Below are positions 23,742-32,652 of a stretch of DNA of 64,000 nt, piece by piece; the stretch's first letter is position 1, and each line of letters starts with the position of its first letter. The notes under the pieces were generated by a model, which was given only the letters and a program-made list of their open reading frames with translations, was not told where the DNA came from and ran no database searches. Location: NCBI GenBank assembly GCA_963747835.1, contig CAVVGO010000001.1:1-64000 (forward strand), given 5' to 3'. Both the position numbers and the translations under genes were made by a program. The stretch is from JAJPKK01 sp963747835 (GTDB lineage: Bacteria; Pseudomonadota; Alphaproteobacteria; Rhizobiales; Xanthobacteraceae).

Positions 23742-24512
23742 ATGGCGCGCTACGATTTCCGCAGCCCCCGGCTTCATGTCGCCGCCCGGCTTGCCGCCGG
23801 AGGGACGGTGGCGCTGGATGCCGCCCAGGCGCATTACCTCACCGGCGTCTTGCGCCTTGGAACCGGCGACCCGGTGCTCATCTTTAACGGCATCGACGGA
23901 GAATGGAAAGCGCGGCTCGCCGCGGGCGGCAAACGCCATGTCGCTTTGGCAGTCGAGGCCCAGACACGGCCCCAGACGATGCCCGCCAACCTGGACTACC
24001 TGTTTTCGCCGCTCAAGCGGGCGAGGCTCGATTACGTAGTGCAGAAGGCGGTGGAGATGGGGGTGTCCCGGCTCCAACCCGTGATGATGCGTCATACCGT
24101 GGCCGAGCGGGTCAATCTCGACCGGATGGCCGCGAACGCCATCGAAGCCGCCGAGCAATGCGGCATCCTGGTTATTCCGGAAATCACGCCGCCGGCGGAT
24201 TTTCCGGCTGCGCTCGCGGCGCTCGGGCCGTCGCGCCATGTCGTGTTTTGCGATGAGGAGGCCGAAACGGCCGATCCGATTGCGGCCTTGCGGGCGGCGG
24301 TCGAGCGCGACGGCGCGCTTGACGGCGGACTTAAAGGTGGACTTGCGGTCGTGATCGGTCCGGAGGGCGGGTTCGCGGATGGGGAGCGCGCCATGCTGCT
24401 GCAGCGGCCTCAGACATCGCGGATTGCGCTCGGCCCGCGTATCCTGCGCGCCGACACTGCGGCCGTAGCGGCGCTCGCGATCGTGCAGGCCGCGGTCGGC
24501 GATTGGCGGTGA
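23742..24512 (+). CDS. rsmE: 16S rRNA (uracil1498-N3)-methyltransferase
   Basis: RsmE methylates U1498 of 16S rRNA, using a SPOUT knot fold. The start MARYDFRSPRLHV at 23742 gives 256 residues and matches the family N-terminus; ATG 23721 would add seven residues. An N-terminal PUA-like domain (AHYLTGVLRLGTGDPVLIFNGIDGEW) is followed by the SPOUT domain: PLKRARLDYVVQKAVEMGVSRLQPVMMRHTV, AIEAAEQCG, VVIGPEGGFADGE, SRIALGPRILRADTAAVAAL. The GPEGG and LGPRILRAETA-type loops bind SAM. Divergent from the ubiA pair. Confidence 0.95.
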   Translation: MARYDFRSPRLHVAARLAAGGTVALDAAQAHYLTGVLRLGTGDPVLIFNGIDGEWKARLAAGGKRHVALAVEAQTRPQTMPANLDYLFSPLKRARLDYVVQKAVEMGVSRLQPVMMRHTVAERVNLDRMAANAIEAAEQCGILVIPEITPPADFPAALAALGPSRHVVFCDEEAETADPIAALRAAVERDGALDGGLKGGLAVVIGPEGGFADGERAMLLQRPQTSRIALGPRILRADTAAVAALAIVQAAVGDWR

Positions 24513-24611
24513 GAACGCCAGTCGTTCGCCGTCGGCCCGCGCAATCTTTACTTGACCCGGACGGCCCCTCGCGGCACCGTCAGGCGTGTAGGGACGAGAG
24601 GAGTTGGGGAT

Positions 24612-25109
24612 ATGCGTCGGGGCGTCCTTCGATCCGAAATGCGATCCAAATTGCGATCCAGCGCGCGATCCATTGTGGCCGTTGCATTCGCCGCGGTGAC
24701 GTGCGGATGGACGACGGCTGCATGGTCGGCGAACCCGTTCGAGTTGAACTTCTGGATGTCGGGTCCGCGCTACGAGAGCAAGGTGCCGCTGTGCCACGAG
24801 CACGGGCCGCTGGAAAAGATTTAGTCGCGGTTCGGCAGCAAGGAGAGCCAGTTCTGGAACTCGGAGCTGGAAATCGTCGGGTTTGAAAAGATCCGCGAAA
24901 TCGCCTGGGAGCCCTGGATGTCCGGCACCATCCCGCGGCGGTACTGTGAGGCTTCGGTCCTCGTCAACGATGGCAAATGGCACCGACTTTATTACTCGAT
25001 CGCCGAGGACACCGGCATGACCGGCTTCGGCTACGGCGTCGAGTGGTGCGTGGTCGGGCTCGATCGCAATTGGGCCTACAACCCGAGTTGCCGGTGGGCG
25101 CGGCCGTAG
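24612..25109 (+). pseudogene. Secreted protein of unknown function, interrupted by an in-frame TAG
   Basis: From ATG 24612 (GAGGAGTTGGGG upstream) a signal peptide leads into ANPFELNFWMSGPRYESKV and CHEHGPLEKI, then TAG at 24822-24824. The very same frame continues for 95 codons without interruption (SRFGSKESQFWNSELEIVGF, IPRRYCEASVLVNDGKWHRLYYSIAEDTG, VEWCVVGLDRNWAYNPSCRW) to TAG 25109. A CAG-to-TAG change explains everything. The intact form, recalled from Bradyrhizobium relatives, is a 160-165-residue periplasmic protein ending in the motif YGVEWCVVGLDRNWAYNP, function unknown. Conserved Cys residues suggest disulfides. No evidence exists for stop-codon readthrough. Confidence 0.82.
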
Positions 25110-25250
25110 CCAGCGAGTAAACGCGCGGATCGGCGGCCAAAGGGCCGCGCGGGCCTAAGCCTAGACCCTCTACTGATCTCATTTTGTTCTTGATGTGTTC
25201 CGGTAACCGGCTTACGGTTCCTCTGGTACCGACTTAGGGGGAGGAGGATT

Positions 25251-25943
25251 ATGGCGCTCGTCTTCGCCCGCAACGCAGCAGCGGCCGCGCTCCTGGGCGG
25301 CCTGCTCGCCGCCTTCGTGGTCGCCGGCCCGGCATCCGCGCAGGACCGTCGCCAGAACGAACCCGGACAATTCGATTTTTTCATGCTGGTGCTTTCGTGG
25401 TCGCCGTCCTTCTGCGCCGAAAGCGCCGAGCGCAACCCGTACCGACCGAATCCGCAATGCGGTCCGCGTCCCTATTCGTTCGTGGTGCATGGGCTGTGGC
25501 CGCAATACGATCGCGGCTTTCCGGAATTCTGCCAGGTGCCGGTGCCACGGCTCAATCGCAACACGATGTCGGCGATGCTCGACCTGATGCCGGCGCCGAA
25601 CCTGATCTATCATGAGTGGGATCGCCACGGCACCTGCTCGGGCATGTCCGCCGGCGTCTATTTCGATACCATCCGCAAGGCGCGTGCCGTGGTGAAAATT
25701 CCACCGGAATTTCTCGATCTGCAGTCGACCCTGACGGTATCGCCCGGTGAGATCGAGGAGGCCTTCGTCAAGGCAAATCCGGGGCTCACCCGGGAGGGAA
25801 TGTCGATTTCCTGCGGCAGCCGGCGGCTCGACGAGATCAGGATCTGCATGACGCGAGACTTGCAGTTCCGTGACTGCGAGAATATCGCTCGCCGCTCCTG
25901 CAAGCGCGACAAGCTGGCGATGCCGCCGGTGCGCGGCGGCTGA
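25251..25943 (+). CDS. Ribonuclease T2 family protein, secreted
   Basis: A 230-residue protein starting at ATG 25251 behind GGGGGAGGAGG, with a signal peptide ending near residue 30 (GPASAQ). Both catalytic blocks are present: CAS I FVVHGLWPQ (His80) and CAS II HEWDRHGTC (Glu122, His121/His126). Cysteines at 55, 70, 94 and 129 fit the family disulfides. RNase T2 enzymes cut single-stranded RNA through a 2',3'-cyclic phosphate; in bacteria they work in the periplasm or outside. It stands alone between the broken gene at 24612 and rlmJ. Confidence 0.94.
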   Translation: MALVFARNAAAAALLGGLLAAFVVAGPASAQDRRQNEPGQFDFFMLVLSWSPSFCAESAERNPYRPNPQCGPRPYSFVVHGLWPQYDRGFPEFCQVPVPRLNRNTMSAMLDLMPAPNLIYHEWDRHGTCSGMSAGVYFDTIRKARAVVKIPPEFLDLQSTLTVSPGEIEEAFVKANPGLTREGMSISCGSRRLDEIRICMTRDLQFRDCENIARRSCKRDKLAMPPVRGG

Positions 25944-26039
25944 CGGCGTCCGGCGAACGCGGCGAACGGCCGTGCGATGGGGCTCGTCGGTCACGGCGTG
26001 CGATAATGCGTGGAATCGCCACCGAGCGCCGCCAGGAGC

Positions 26040-27011
26040 ATGAATTATCGTCACGCCTTTCACGCCGGCAGTTTTGCCGATGTACTCAAGCACGTCGTCC
26101 TCGCCCGCATTCTCCTGCATTTGCGGGAAAAGCCGGCGCCGTTCCGGGTGATCGATACCCACGCGGGCGCCGGCCTTTATGATCTTTGCGGCCCGGAGGC
26201 GAGCCTCACTGGTGAATGGCGCGACGGCATCGGCCGGCTGGCCGCGGCGGCGCTGCCGCCGGCGGCGGCCGCTCTCGCGGCGCCCTACCTCGCCGCCGTG
26301 TCGCAGTGCAATCCGCAAGGCGGATCGCGCTTCTACCCGGGTTCGCCACTGATCGCCCGCGCGTTGTTGCGCCCGCAGGATCGGCTGATCGCCTGCGAGT
26401 TCGCGCCGGATGCCGCAACCGCGCTTGCCGGTCATTTGCGGGCGGCCGCAGCGGAAATGCACCCGGACGAAACCCTCTCCCGGAGCGATCCGGAAGGCCG
26501 GACCCGAGGTCAAATCTACAGACGTCAAGTCAAGGTACTGCCGGTCGACGGCTGGATCGCACTCAACGCTTACGTGCCGGTCAGGGAGCGCCGCGGTCTG
26601 GTGGTGGTCGATCCGCCCTACGAGCAGCCGGACGATTTCACGCGTCTTTCCAACGGCATCATGGCTGCGTACCGCAAATGGCCGACCGGGATCTATATGC
26701 TGTGGTATCCGATCAAGAGCCGCGATGGCTTGGATAGCCTGGCGGCGGCATTTCGTGGCGCCGCCATCGTCAACGCGCTGCGGGTCGAACTGACGGTCGC
26801 GGCGCCGTCTCCGGCCGGCCGCCTGGGCGGCTGCGGCCTCGTGGTCATCAATCCGCCGTGGAAGCTTATGGCCGAGCTCGAAATCCTCATGCCGGCCCTC
26901 GTGGATATTCTCGGACAGGATGCCGGCCGCTCCTACGCGCTCGATCGGCTCGACCGCGGCCGAATCGAAGCCCGCAACCCCGGCCGCGATCGAAACCACT
27001 TGGAGAGGTAG
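26040..27011 (+). CDS. rlmJ: 23S rRNA (adenine2030-N6)-methyltransferase
   Basis: RlmJ methylates A2030 of 23S rRNA. The start MNYRHAFHAGSFADVLKHVVLARIL at 26040 (AGGAGC directly before) is the family N-terminus. It is followed by VIDTHAGAGLYDL (SAM-binding loop), FYPGSPLIARALLRPQDRLIACE, VVVDPPYEQPDDF (catalytic DPPY), GIYMLWYPIK, GCGLVVINPPW. At 323 residues it is longer than the E. coli enzyme (about 280), mainly through a short insertion after residue 140 and a charged C-terminal extension. No frameshift is needed to explain the extension. Single gene. Confidence 0.95.
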   Translation: MNYRHAFHAGSFADVLKHVVLARILLHLREKPAPFRVIDTHAGAGLYDLCGPEASLTGEWRDGIGRLAAAALPPAAAALAAPYLAAVSQCNPQGGSRFYPGSPLIARALLRPQDRLIACEFAPDAATALAGHLRAAAAEMHPDETLSRSDPEGRTRGQIYRRQVKVLPVDGWIALNAYVPVRERRGLVVVDPPYEQPDDFTRLSNGIMAAYRKWPTGIYMLWYPIKSRDGLDSLAAAFRGAAIVNALRVELTVAAPSPAGRLGGCGLVVINPPWKLMAELEILMPALVDILGQDAGRSYALDRLDRGRIEARNPGRDRNHLER

Positions 27012-27211
27012 GCCCCCTTTCCAGTCGCAATACGTGTGTTACTCTAACGGCGGGGCTCCGACGTTCAACTCCTGGGGGCAGCCGCGTTGCGGTTGTGGAG
27101 TGACGAAGGCCGTATTAGGCCAACGCCTATCTTTTCCCGGCCGCGAATGTCCGTCCCGGTCGCCGTGCCGTGGGGGCCGGCGGCGCGCAACCATGGGGAT
27201 AGGAGTTCCCG

Positions 27212-27427
27212 ATGGCAACGACCGGTACGGTCAAGTTCTTCAACGGTGAACGCGGGTACGGATTTATCAAACCGGATGATGGCGGACGCGACGTCTTTGT
27301 TCATATTACCGCCGTCGAGCAAGCCGGATTGAAGGTGCTGAACGAGGGTCAGCGCATCAGCTTCGATGTCGAGCCCGACAAGAAGGGCAAGGGGCCGAAA
27401 GCCGTCAATCTCGTCATAACCGCCTGA
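27212..27427 (+). CDS. Cold-shock-domain protein (CspA family)
   Basis: A 71-residue single cold-shock domain: TGTVKFFNGERGYGFIKPDDG, with RNP1 GYGFI and RNP2 DVFVHI, ending KGKGPKAVNLVI. It binds single-stranded RNA/DNA and melts mRNA structure. The ribosome site GGAG precedes ATG 27212. The 200-bp upstream gap is long enough for the structured leader typical of such genes, but I cannot show a thermosensor. Confidence 0.96.
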   Translation: MATTGTVKFFNGERGYGFIKPDDGGRDVFVHITAVEQAGLKVLNEGQRISFDVEPDKKGKGPKAVNLVITA

Positions 27428-27669
27428 AACCGGCGGGGAGACTGGCGCAACGTTTGGTGGGGATGTCGATTTGCCGGCGACTGCGCGTGCGCGCGTTACC
27501 GCCGCGAACCGATGACCGGCGCGCCGCCATTGCGGGCGCGAAGGTTGAGGCATCGGGATAGGCCGGCGCAAAAGCAAATCCCCAGACCTTACGGTCCGGG
27601 GACTTGTTGAACACCTTGATCAGATCGAGTCCCGAAAAAGTCTAAGCCTTCCGGAAGCCGTTCGGTACG

Positions 27670-28350
27670 TCAGAAGCGGTAGTTGATGCCGCCGCGGACG
27701 ATATTGCTCGTCAGGCTGACAGTGTTGCCCGCCGGAAACCCGCACGCGAAGCTGCAGTTTGCGTTGCCGAGATCGACATAGAGATATTCGACCTTGGCGG
27801 TCCAGTTGGCGACGATCGCAAATTCGAGGCCGGCGCCGATCGTCCAGCCTGCCTTATCCTGGTCGATGCCCGTGAAGAACGGGCTCGATGTGCGGATGTC
27901 GCCGACGGCAAGACCGCCGGTCACGTAGGGCATCCAGCGGTCGATGGCGTAGCCGAGCCGACCGCGTTCGGTCGACAGGAAGTCGTTCTTGGTCCGGCAC
28001 ATGCCGAAGCCGCAACCCACGAACCCCGAGGTGCCGCGGATGTCGGTCCAGTCGATATCGGCTTCGAGCCCGTACACGAACTGACCGAACTGCCAGTTGT
28101 AGCCAATCTGCCCACCGACCATGCCGCCGCTGGTGTTGAAGCTCGACGGCAACGCGCTCCAGTTCGAGTTACCGAACCCGCCGCCGCCGTTGATACCGGC
28201 ATAGAGGCCGGTCCAATTGTAAACCGGAACATAATACGGGGCCTTGGTCACCATCGGGGGCGGCGGCCTCGAAAGGTCGGCTGCTTGGGTGGCGGCGATC
28301 GATCCGACCAGGGCGAACAGCCCGGCAGACGCTAACAGGATGTGTCTCAT
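27670..28350 (-). CDS. Outer-membrane beta-barrel protein (Omp25/Omp31-like porin family)
   Basis: A 226-residue protein from ATG 28350 (GGAGGAGGACC). The signal peptide ends ATQA-ADL. The mature part starts with the family opening PPMVTKAPYYVPVYNWTGLYAGINGGG and proceeds as eight predicted beta-strands with alternating hydrophobics, with GYNWQFGQFVYGLEADI, WTAKVEYLYVDLG and the C-terminal strand NIVRGGINYRF ending in Phe, the BAM signal. It is related to the next gene upstream (28676). Members anchor the outer membrane or act as small surface barrels in Rhizobiales. Confidence 0.93.
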   Translation of the reverse strand: MRHILLASAGLFALVGSIAATQAADLSRPPPPMVTKAPYYVPVYNWTGLYAGINGGGGFGNSNWSALPSSFNTSGGMVGGQIGYNWQFGQFVYGLEADIDWTDIRGTSGFVGCGFGMCRTKNDFLSTERGRLGYAIDRWMPYVTGGLAVGDIRTSSPFFTGIDQDKAGWTIGAGLEFAIVANWTAKVEYLYVDLGNANCSFACGFPAGNTVSLTSNIVRGGINYRF

Positions 28351-28675
28351 GGTCCTCCTCCAGTCCAACGTTGAGCCGCACCGTATTCAATTATAGACCC
28401 GTGTCTAGTGCAGATTAGCAACACTCACTCCCATTAATATTCAGGGTTTATAAGTAGTTTATCCAAATAACTCCTGGTTAACGCCACAATGATGTCGCAT
28501 TCGGACGCAGCCGGCGCCCTGCCACAATCTTGGATATGGCTAAATCCTGAGCGAACTATACGTTGAATGCATACCCCTTATGCGCGTTTCCCATGTATAG
28601 AACCGGTGCGAATGGCTTTGGTTCCGGGCCCGCTCTCATGTTTCTTGAGCCCGACGCGCGCCGGAGCGCTCGGCA
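28351..28675. other. 325-bp AT-rich region between two barrel genes
   Basis: Promoter region for the 28350 gene. TATAAT occurs on the minus strand (ATTATA at 28390-28395) 40 bp before the start codon; no clear -35 was found. TTATAAGTAGTT at 28448-28459 is repeated exactly upstream of the small gene at 54732. No coding sequence is supported. Confidence 0.45.
28390..28395 (-). promoter_or_regulatory. Candidate -10 box of the 28350 barrel gene
   Basis: Perfect TATAAT on the minus strand, 40 bp upstream of ATG 28350, in an AT-rich stretch. No hexamer close to TTGACA at 16-18 bp. Confidence 0.3.
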
Positions 28676-29296
28676 TCAGAACCGGTAGTTCACCCCGAAA
28701 CGCACCAGATTCGACTGCAGTCCATTATTGGTCCCGGTCAGCACGTAACCTTCGCTGCTGAGGTCGATGTAGAGATATTCGGCCCTCACGGACCAGTTCT
28801 GGGTGAGGCCGACCTCGAGGCCGCCACCACCGGCCCAACCGACATGCATGTTGTCTTCGCCGAGGCTGCCGATATCGACGTGCCCGCGCCCATAGGCGAG
28901 GCCGAGCGTGCCGTAGAACAGGATGTTATTGAGCGCGAGGCCGCCGCGGCCGCGCAGCGTGCCGAACCACGGGTTGGAGAACTTGTAATTGGCGAAAACG
29001 TCGTTGGAGTCGGAGAGCTGGAGATCGGTCTCGGCGCCGAGCACGAACTGGCCGAACTGCCAATTGTAGCCGCCCTGGAAGCCGCCCGCGATGCCGCTTG
29101 GCTTGGCGCCGCTGTTGCTCACTTGCCCCCATTCGTAGCCAAGGTTCGCCCCCACATAAGGGCCCATCCAACTGTATCCATAGGGTACCGGCGGCGGCGC
29201 CTTGTAGAAGTCCGCAGCACCGGCTGCGGATGCCGACAGTGCCCAACCCAGCGCCGAAGATAGTATGGCCGTCGTTGCCAACAGGCCTTTACCCAT
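28676..29296 (-). CDS. Outer-membrane beta-barrel protein (Omp25-like)
   Basis: A 206-residue protein from ATG 29296 (GGAGGACCCC). A signal peptide ends near ASAAGAADFY, then PVPYGYSWMGPYVGANLGYEWG opens an eight-stranded barrel. GGYNWQFGQFVLGAETDL, LRGRGGLALNNILFYGTLGLAYG, NWSVRAEYLYIDLSSEG and the final strand NLVRFGVNYRF are shared in order with the neighbour at 27670, so the two are tandem paralogues. Both have their own ribosome site and sit 325 bp apart, so they are probably transcribed separately. Confidence 0.93.
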   Translation of the reverse strand: MGKGLLATTAILSSALGWALSASAAGAADFYKAPPPVPYGYSWMGPYVGANLGYEWGQVSNSGAKPSGIAGGFQGGYNWQFGQFVLGAETDLQLSDSNDVFANYKFSNPWFGTLRGRGGLALNNILFYGTLGLAYGRGHVDIGSLGEDNMHVGWAGGGGLEVGLTQNWSVRAEYLYIDLSSEGYVLTGTNNGLQSNLVRFGVNYRF

Positions 29297-29585
29297 GGGG
29301 TCCTCCGTCTGCCAAAGCGTCAGCGAGGCGCTCGGCGCTCCCGACCGGTGCCTTGCGCAGCGAGCTGAAATGGCGATCTTTCGTGGTTATGTTTATCGCA
29401 ATCTTTAGGTTAAACAGTTCTGAACGCAGCGATATTGAGTCAAATTAAGGATAAGCATTGGTATACTTGCCGCAGCGCGGCTTCATCTTAACGCCTGCGG
29501 CTGTGTGCCGGCCGTCGCGCCTTGGCGCGATCCGCGGCGGCCTGCGGGGGTTGCCGAGCCGGATCATCTGCGCGAATAGATCGCA

Positions 29586-30389
29586 ATGCCTTCCGCCCTG
29601 AAGCCCGACTTGGCGTCTCACGCGGCGGCGCCCGCGTCCGCGGCGCCGGCCGCCCTCGTCACCGGCGGCGCGCAGCGCATCGGCCGCGCCATCGTGCTGG
29701 CGCTTGCCCGGGCCGGCTACGCGGTCGCGATCCACGTCCATCGCTCGAAGGAACCCGCGGAGGTGCTGCGCGAGGAGATTGTGCGCGACGGCGGGCGTGC
29801 CGGGGTGGTCACCGGCGACCTCGCCGATCACGACGCCGTCCTCGCTCTGGTGCCGTCCGCCGCAGCCGCGGTCGGCCCCCTTACGCTGCTCGTCAACAAT
29901 GCCGGCGAATTCGAGCCGGATGAGATCGGCCGGCTTGACCGGGCACGGTTCGATCGCCATGTGGCGATCAACTTGCGCGCGCCTGTGTTTCTGACCGAAG
30001 CCTTCGCGGCGCAAGCGCCGGCCGGCGGATCGGTCGTCAATCTGCTCGATCAGCGCGTATTGCACCCAACTCCACATTTTCTATCCTACGGGATCGCCAA
30101 GAGCGGGCTTTATGCCGCCACCACGACGCTCGCCCAGGCGCTGGCGCCACGGCTGCGGGTCAATGCGGTGGCGCCCGGCCCGACGTTGCCGAATCCGCGA
30201 CAGGATGCCGACGCTTTCGCGCGCTATTGCCGGGCGATGCCGCTCGGTCACGGGCCAAGTCCGGAGGAGATCGCCGAGGCCGTGCTGTTCCTCGCGGCGG
30301 CGAGCAACGTCACGGGCGTGACGATCCCGGTCGACGGCGGTCAGCACCTCGCCTGGCAGGCCGCCGATGCGGCAAACACTGAGGAATAA
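29586..30389 (+). CDS. SDR family oxidoreductase, pteridine-reductase (FolM/PTR1)-like
   Basis: A 267-residue Rossmann-fold enzyme. TGGAQRIGRAIVLALARAGY is the cofactor loop (Arg after Gly-Ala-Gln suits NADPH), then NNAGEF and YxxxK in SYGIAKSGL. The position normally held by catalytic Ser is NLLDQRVLHP, with Asp instead. This D-Y-K triad plus DQR is typical of pteridine reductases (PTR1, FolM) rather than classical SDRs. The likely substrate is therefore dihydromonapterin or dihydrobiopterin/dihydrofolate, which is an inference. It is upstream of uvrC by 36 bp and may be co-transcribed with it. Confidence 0.85.
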   Translation: MPSALKPDLASHAAAPASAAPAALVTGGAQRIGRAIVLALARAGYAVAIHVHRSKEPAEVLREEIVRDGGRAGVVTGDLADHDAVLALVPSAAAAVGPLTLLVNNAGEFEPDEIGRLDRARFDRHVAINLRAPVFLTEAFAAQAPAGGSVVNLLDQRVLHPTPHFLSYGIAKSGLYAATTTLAQALAPRLRVNAVAPGPTLPNPRQDADAFARYCRAMPLGHGPSPEEIAEAVLFLAAASNVTGVTIPVDGGQHLAWQAADAANTEE

Positions 30390-30425
30390 GTCCAACAGGG
30401 GGCGGCGCCGCTCTCGTGATGTCCC

Positions 30426-32561
30426 ATGCAGAAAAAGAACATCGACCCTGAGATCGATCCAAAGGACGACGAGGAGGAAGCATCCCTTCCGGATCTGCCC
30501 GACGATGGCGGGATCGATCTTGGTGCGTTGCCCAATGAGGTCGCCTCGTCCGGGCGCAACGTCATCGCGGAGTTTGCCCGGCACGCTCCTTCGGCCCCGG
30601 GCGTCTACCGGATGACCGGGATCGAGGGCGAGGTGCTCTATGTGGGCAAAGCCAAGAACATCAAGAAGCGCATCCTCGCCTATGCGCGGCCCGCCGGGCA
30701 GGTGACCCGAATCGCCCGGATGGTGGCGGCGACGACGGCAATCGAGTTCATCACCACGGCGACCGAAACCGAGGCGCTGCTGCTCGAAGCGAACCTGATC
30801 AAGCGGCTGCGCCCGCGCTTCAACGTGCTGCTGCGGGACGACAAGTCGTTTCCTTATATCTTGATAACGAGCGGCGAACGGCCGGCGCAGATGCTCAAAC
30901 ATCGCGGCGCCCGCAACCGCGACGGCGACTATTTCGGACCGTTCGCAGCCGTCAATGCGGTCAACCGAACCATTACGGCGCTGGAGCGCGCCTTCCTGAT
31001 CCGCTCGTGCTCCGACACCGTGTTCGAGAGCCGTACGCGGCCGTGCCTGCTCTACCAGATCAAACGGTGTTCGGCGCCGTGCACCGGGGAAATCATGCGC
31101 GCCGACTATGACGAACTGGTGCGCGAAGCGAAGGCGTTCCTGTCCGGCAAGAGCCGCGCCGTGAAGGAACAGCTGGCGCGCGAGATGGATCAGGCGGCGG
31201 AGGCGCTCGATTTCGAGCGCGCCGCCGCCTTGCGTGACCGCCTTGCGGCGTTCTCGGCGGTGCAGGCGCGGCAGGGCATCAATCCGCGCGGCGTCGAGGA
31301 AGCCGATGTGTTCGCGGTCTACCGGGATGGCGGTTTCCACTGCATCGAAGTGTTTTTCTTCCGCACCGGGCAGAACTGGGGCAACCGCGCGTATTTCCCG
31401 CGCGCCGACCGTTCCTTCGGCCTCGGCGAGGTGCTCGGCGCGTTTCTCGCCCAGTTTTACGACGACAAGCCGTGTCCGCGCCTCCTGCTGTTGTCCGACG
31501 ACATCGAGGAGTGCGATCTGCTTTCCGCTGCGCTTACCCTCAAAAGCCGGCACAAGGTCGAGATCAGCGTGCCGCGGCGCGGCGAGAAACGCGACCTCGT
31601 CGAACATGCCCTCGCAAATGCCCGCGAGGCCCTCGGCCGCAAGCTTGCCGAAGCCGCTTCGCAGCAGCGCCTGCTCGCCGCGCTGGCGTCGAGCTTCGGG
31701 CTCGCGAAACCGCCGGGGCGCATCGAGGTCTATGACAACAGCCATATCCAGGGCAGCAACGCGGTCGGTGCCATGATCGTGGCCGGGCCGGAGGGGCTGC
31801 GGAAGAACCAGTACCGCAAGTTCAACATCCGATCGGCGGACCTCACGCCGGGCGACGATTTCGGCATGATGCGCGAGGTGCTGGAGCGGCGATTCAAGCG
31901 CCTGATGAACGAGGCGCGGCGTGCGGAGGCGTCAGCGTCCCCCCAAAGTTCCGATGACCGCCCGGCGGTTCCCGACGGCCCCATCGCGGATCACCTGTCC
32001 GACCTTCTGCCGGTCGGTGAGCGCGAAGCCACTGCCGCGGATTCGACCGGCACGCCCGCACCGTCCGAACCCAAGGACGATACCGAGCAGCCCGTGTCGG
32101 ACCAGGTCTGGCCCGATCTCGTGCTGGTCGACGGCGGCGAGGGCCAGCTGACCGCAGCGCGTGAAACCTTGACCGGGCTCGGCATTACGGATGTACCGCT
32201 GATCGGCATCGCCAAGGGCCCGGACCGCGACGCCGGGCGCGAGACCTTTTACATGGCCGGGCGGGCGCCGTTCCGGTTGCCGCCCCGCGATCCGGTGCTC
32301 TATTTCGTCCAGCGGCTGCGCGATGAGGTCCATCGCTTCGCCATCGGGTCGCACCGCCAGCGCCGTAGCAAGGATATCCGCGAGGCCGGGTTGCAAGAGA
32401 TCGCCGGGATCGGGCCGACGCGCAAACGCGCGCTGTTGCGCCATTTCGGTACCCTGAAGGCCATCGAGCGGGCTTCGATCGCGGATTTGAGCCAGGTTCC
32501 GGGCGTCAGCGCTGAAACGGCGCGAAGAATTTACGATTTCTTTCACGAAGCCGCGTCCTGA
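30426..32561 (+). CDS. uvrC: Excinuclease ABC subunit C
   Basis: UvrC makes both incisions in nucleotide excision repair. The 711 residues run: an acidic N-terminal extension (about 55 residues), GIY-YIG nuclease domain (GVYRMTGIEGEVLYVGKAKNIKKR), Cys-containing RPCLLYQIKRCSAPCTG, UVR domain (DQAAEALDFERAAALRDRL), RNase-H-like 5'-incision domain (RIEVYDNSHIQGSNAVGAMIV, VLVDGGEGQL), and C-terminal HhH2 (IAGIGPTRKRALLRHFG, VPGVSAETARRIYDF). It is about 100 residues longer than E. coli UvrC because of the extension and a disordered insert near residues 495-560, both usual in alphaproteobacteria. Confidence 0.97.
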   Translation: MQKKNIDPEIDPKDDEEEASLPDLPDDGGIDLGALPNEVASSGRNVIAEFARHAPSAPGVYRMTGIEGEVLYVGKAKNIKKRILAYARPAGQVTRIARMVAATTAIEFITTATETEALLLEANLIKRLRPRFNVLLRDDKSFPYILITSGERPAQMLKHRGARNRDGDYFGPFAAVNAVNRTITALERAFLIRSCSDTVFESRTRPCLLYQIKRCSAPCTGEIMRADYDELVREAKAFLSGKSRAVKEQLAREMDQAAEALDFERAAALRDRLAAFSAVQARQGINPRGVEEADVFAVYRDGGFHCIEVFFFRTGQNWGNRAYFPRADRSFGLGEVLGAFLAQFYDDKPCPRLLLLSDDIEECDLLSAALTLKSRHKVEISVPRRGEKRDLVEHALANAREALGRKLAEAASQQRLLAALASSFGLAKPPGRIEVYDNSHIQGSNAVGAMIVAGPEGLRKNQYRKFNIRSADLTPGDDFGMMREVLERRFKRLMNEARRAEASASPQSSDDRPAVPDGPIADHLSDLLPVGEREATAADSTGTPAPSEPKDDTEQPVSDQVWPDLVLVDGGEGQLTAARETLTGLGITDVPLIGIAKGPDRDAGRETFYMAGRAPFRLPPRDPVLYFVQRLRDEVHRFAIGSHRQRRSKDIREAGLQEIAGIGPTRKRALLRHFGTLKAIERASIADLSQVPGVSAETARRIYDFFHEAAS

Positions 32562-32652
32562 ACTCCGTTCGCTCCATGAATTTTTTGCGAATTCAAACTT
32601 TAATGTGGCGCCACGGTGTCCCCTTCGGCGGAAAATGCATTATGTTAGGACG

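Noticed and set aside
24612..25109. TAG readthrough or special amino-acid insertion at 24822
   Set aside because: No structural context or enzyme type supports recoding; a CAG-to-TAG change is simpler.
25212..26999. 595-codon frame opposite RNase T2 and rlmJ
   Set aside because: It spans two well-supported genes on the other strand and shows no domain.
30990..31030. Another TGATCC-N16-CGTG match
   Set aside because: It lies inside uvrC coding sequence and lacks the CGTT -10.
30081..31745. 554-codon frame opposite uvrC
   Set aside because: Shadow frame; uvrC is unambiguous.
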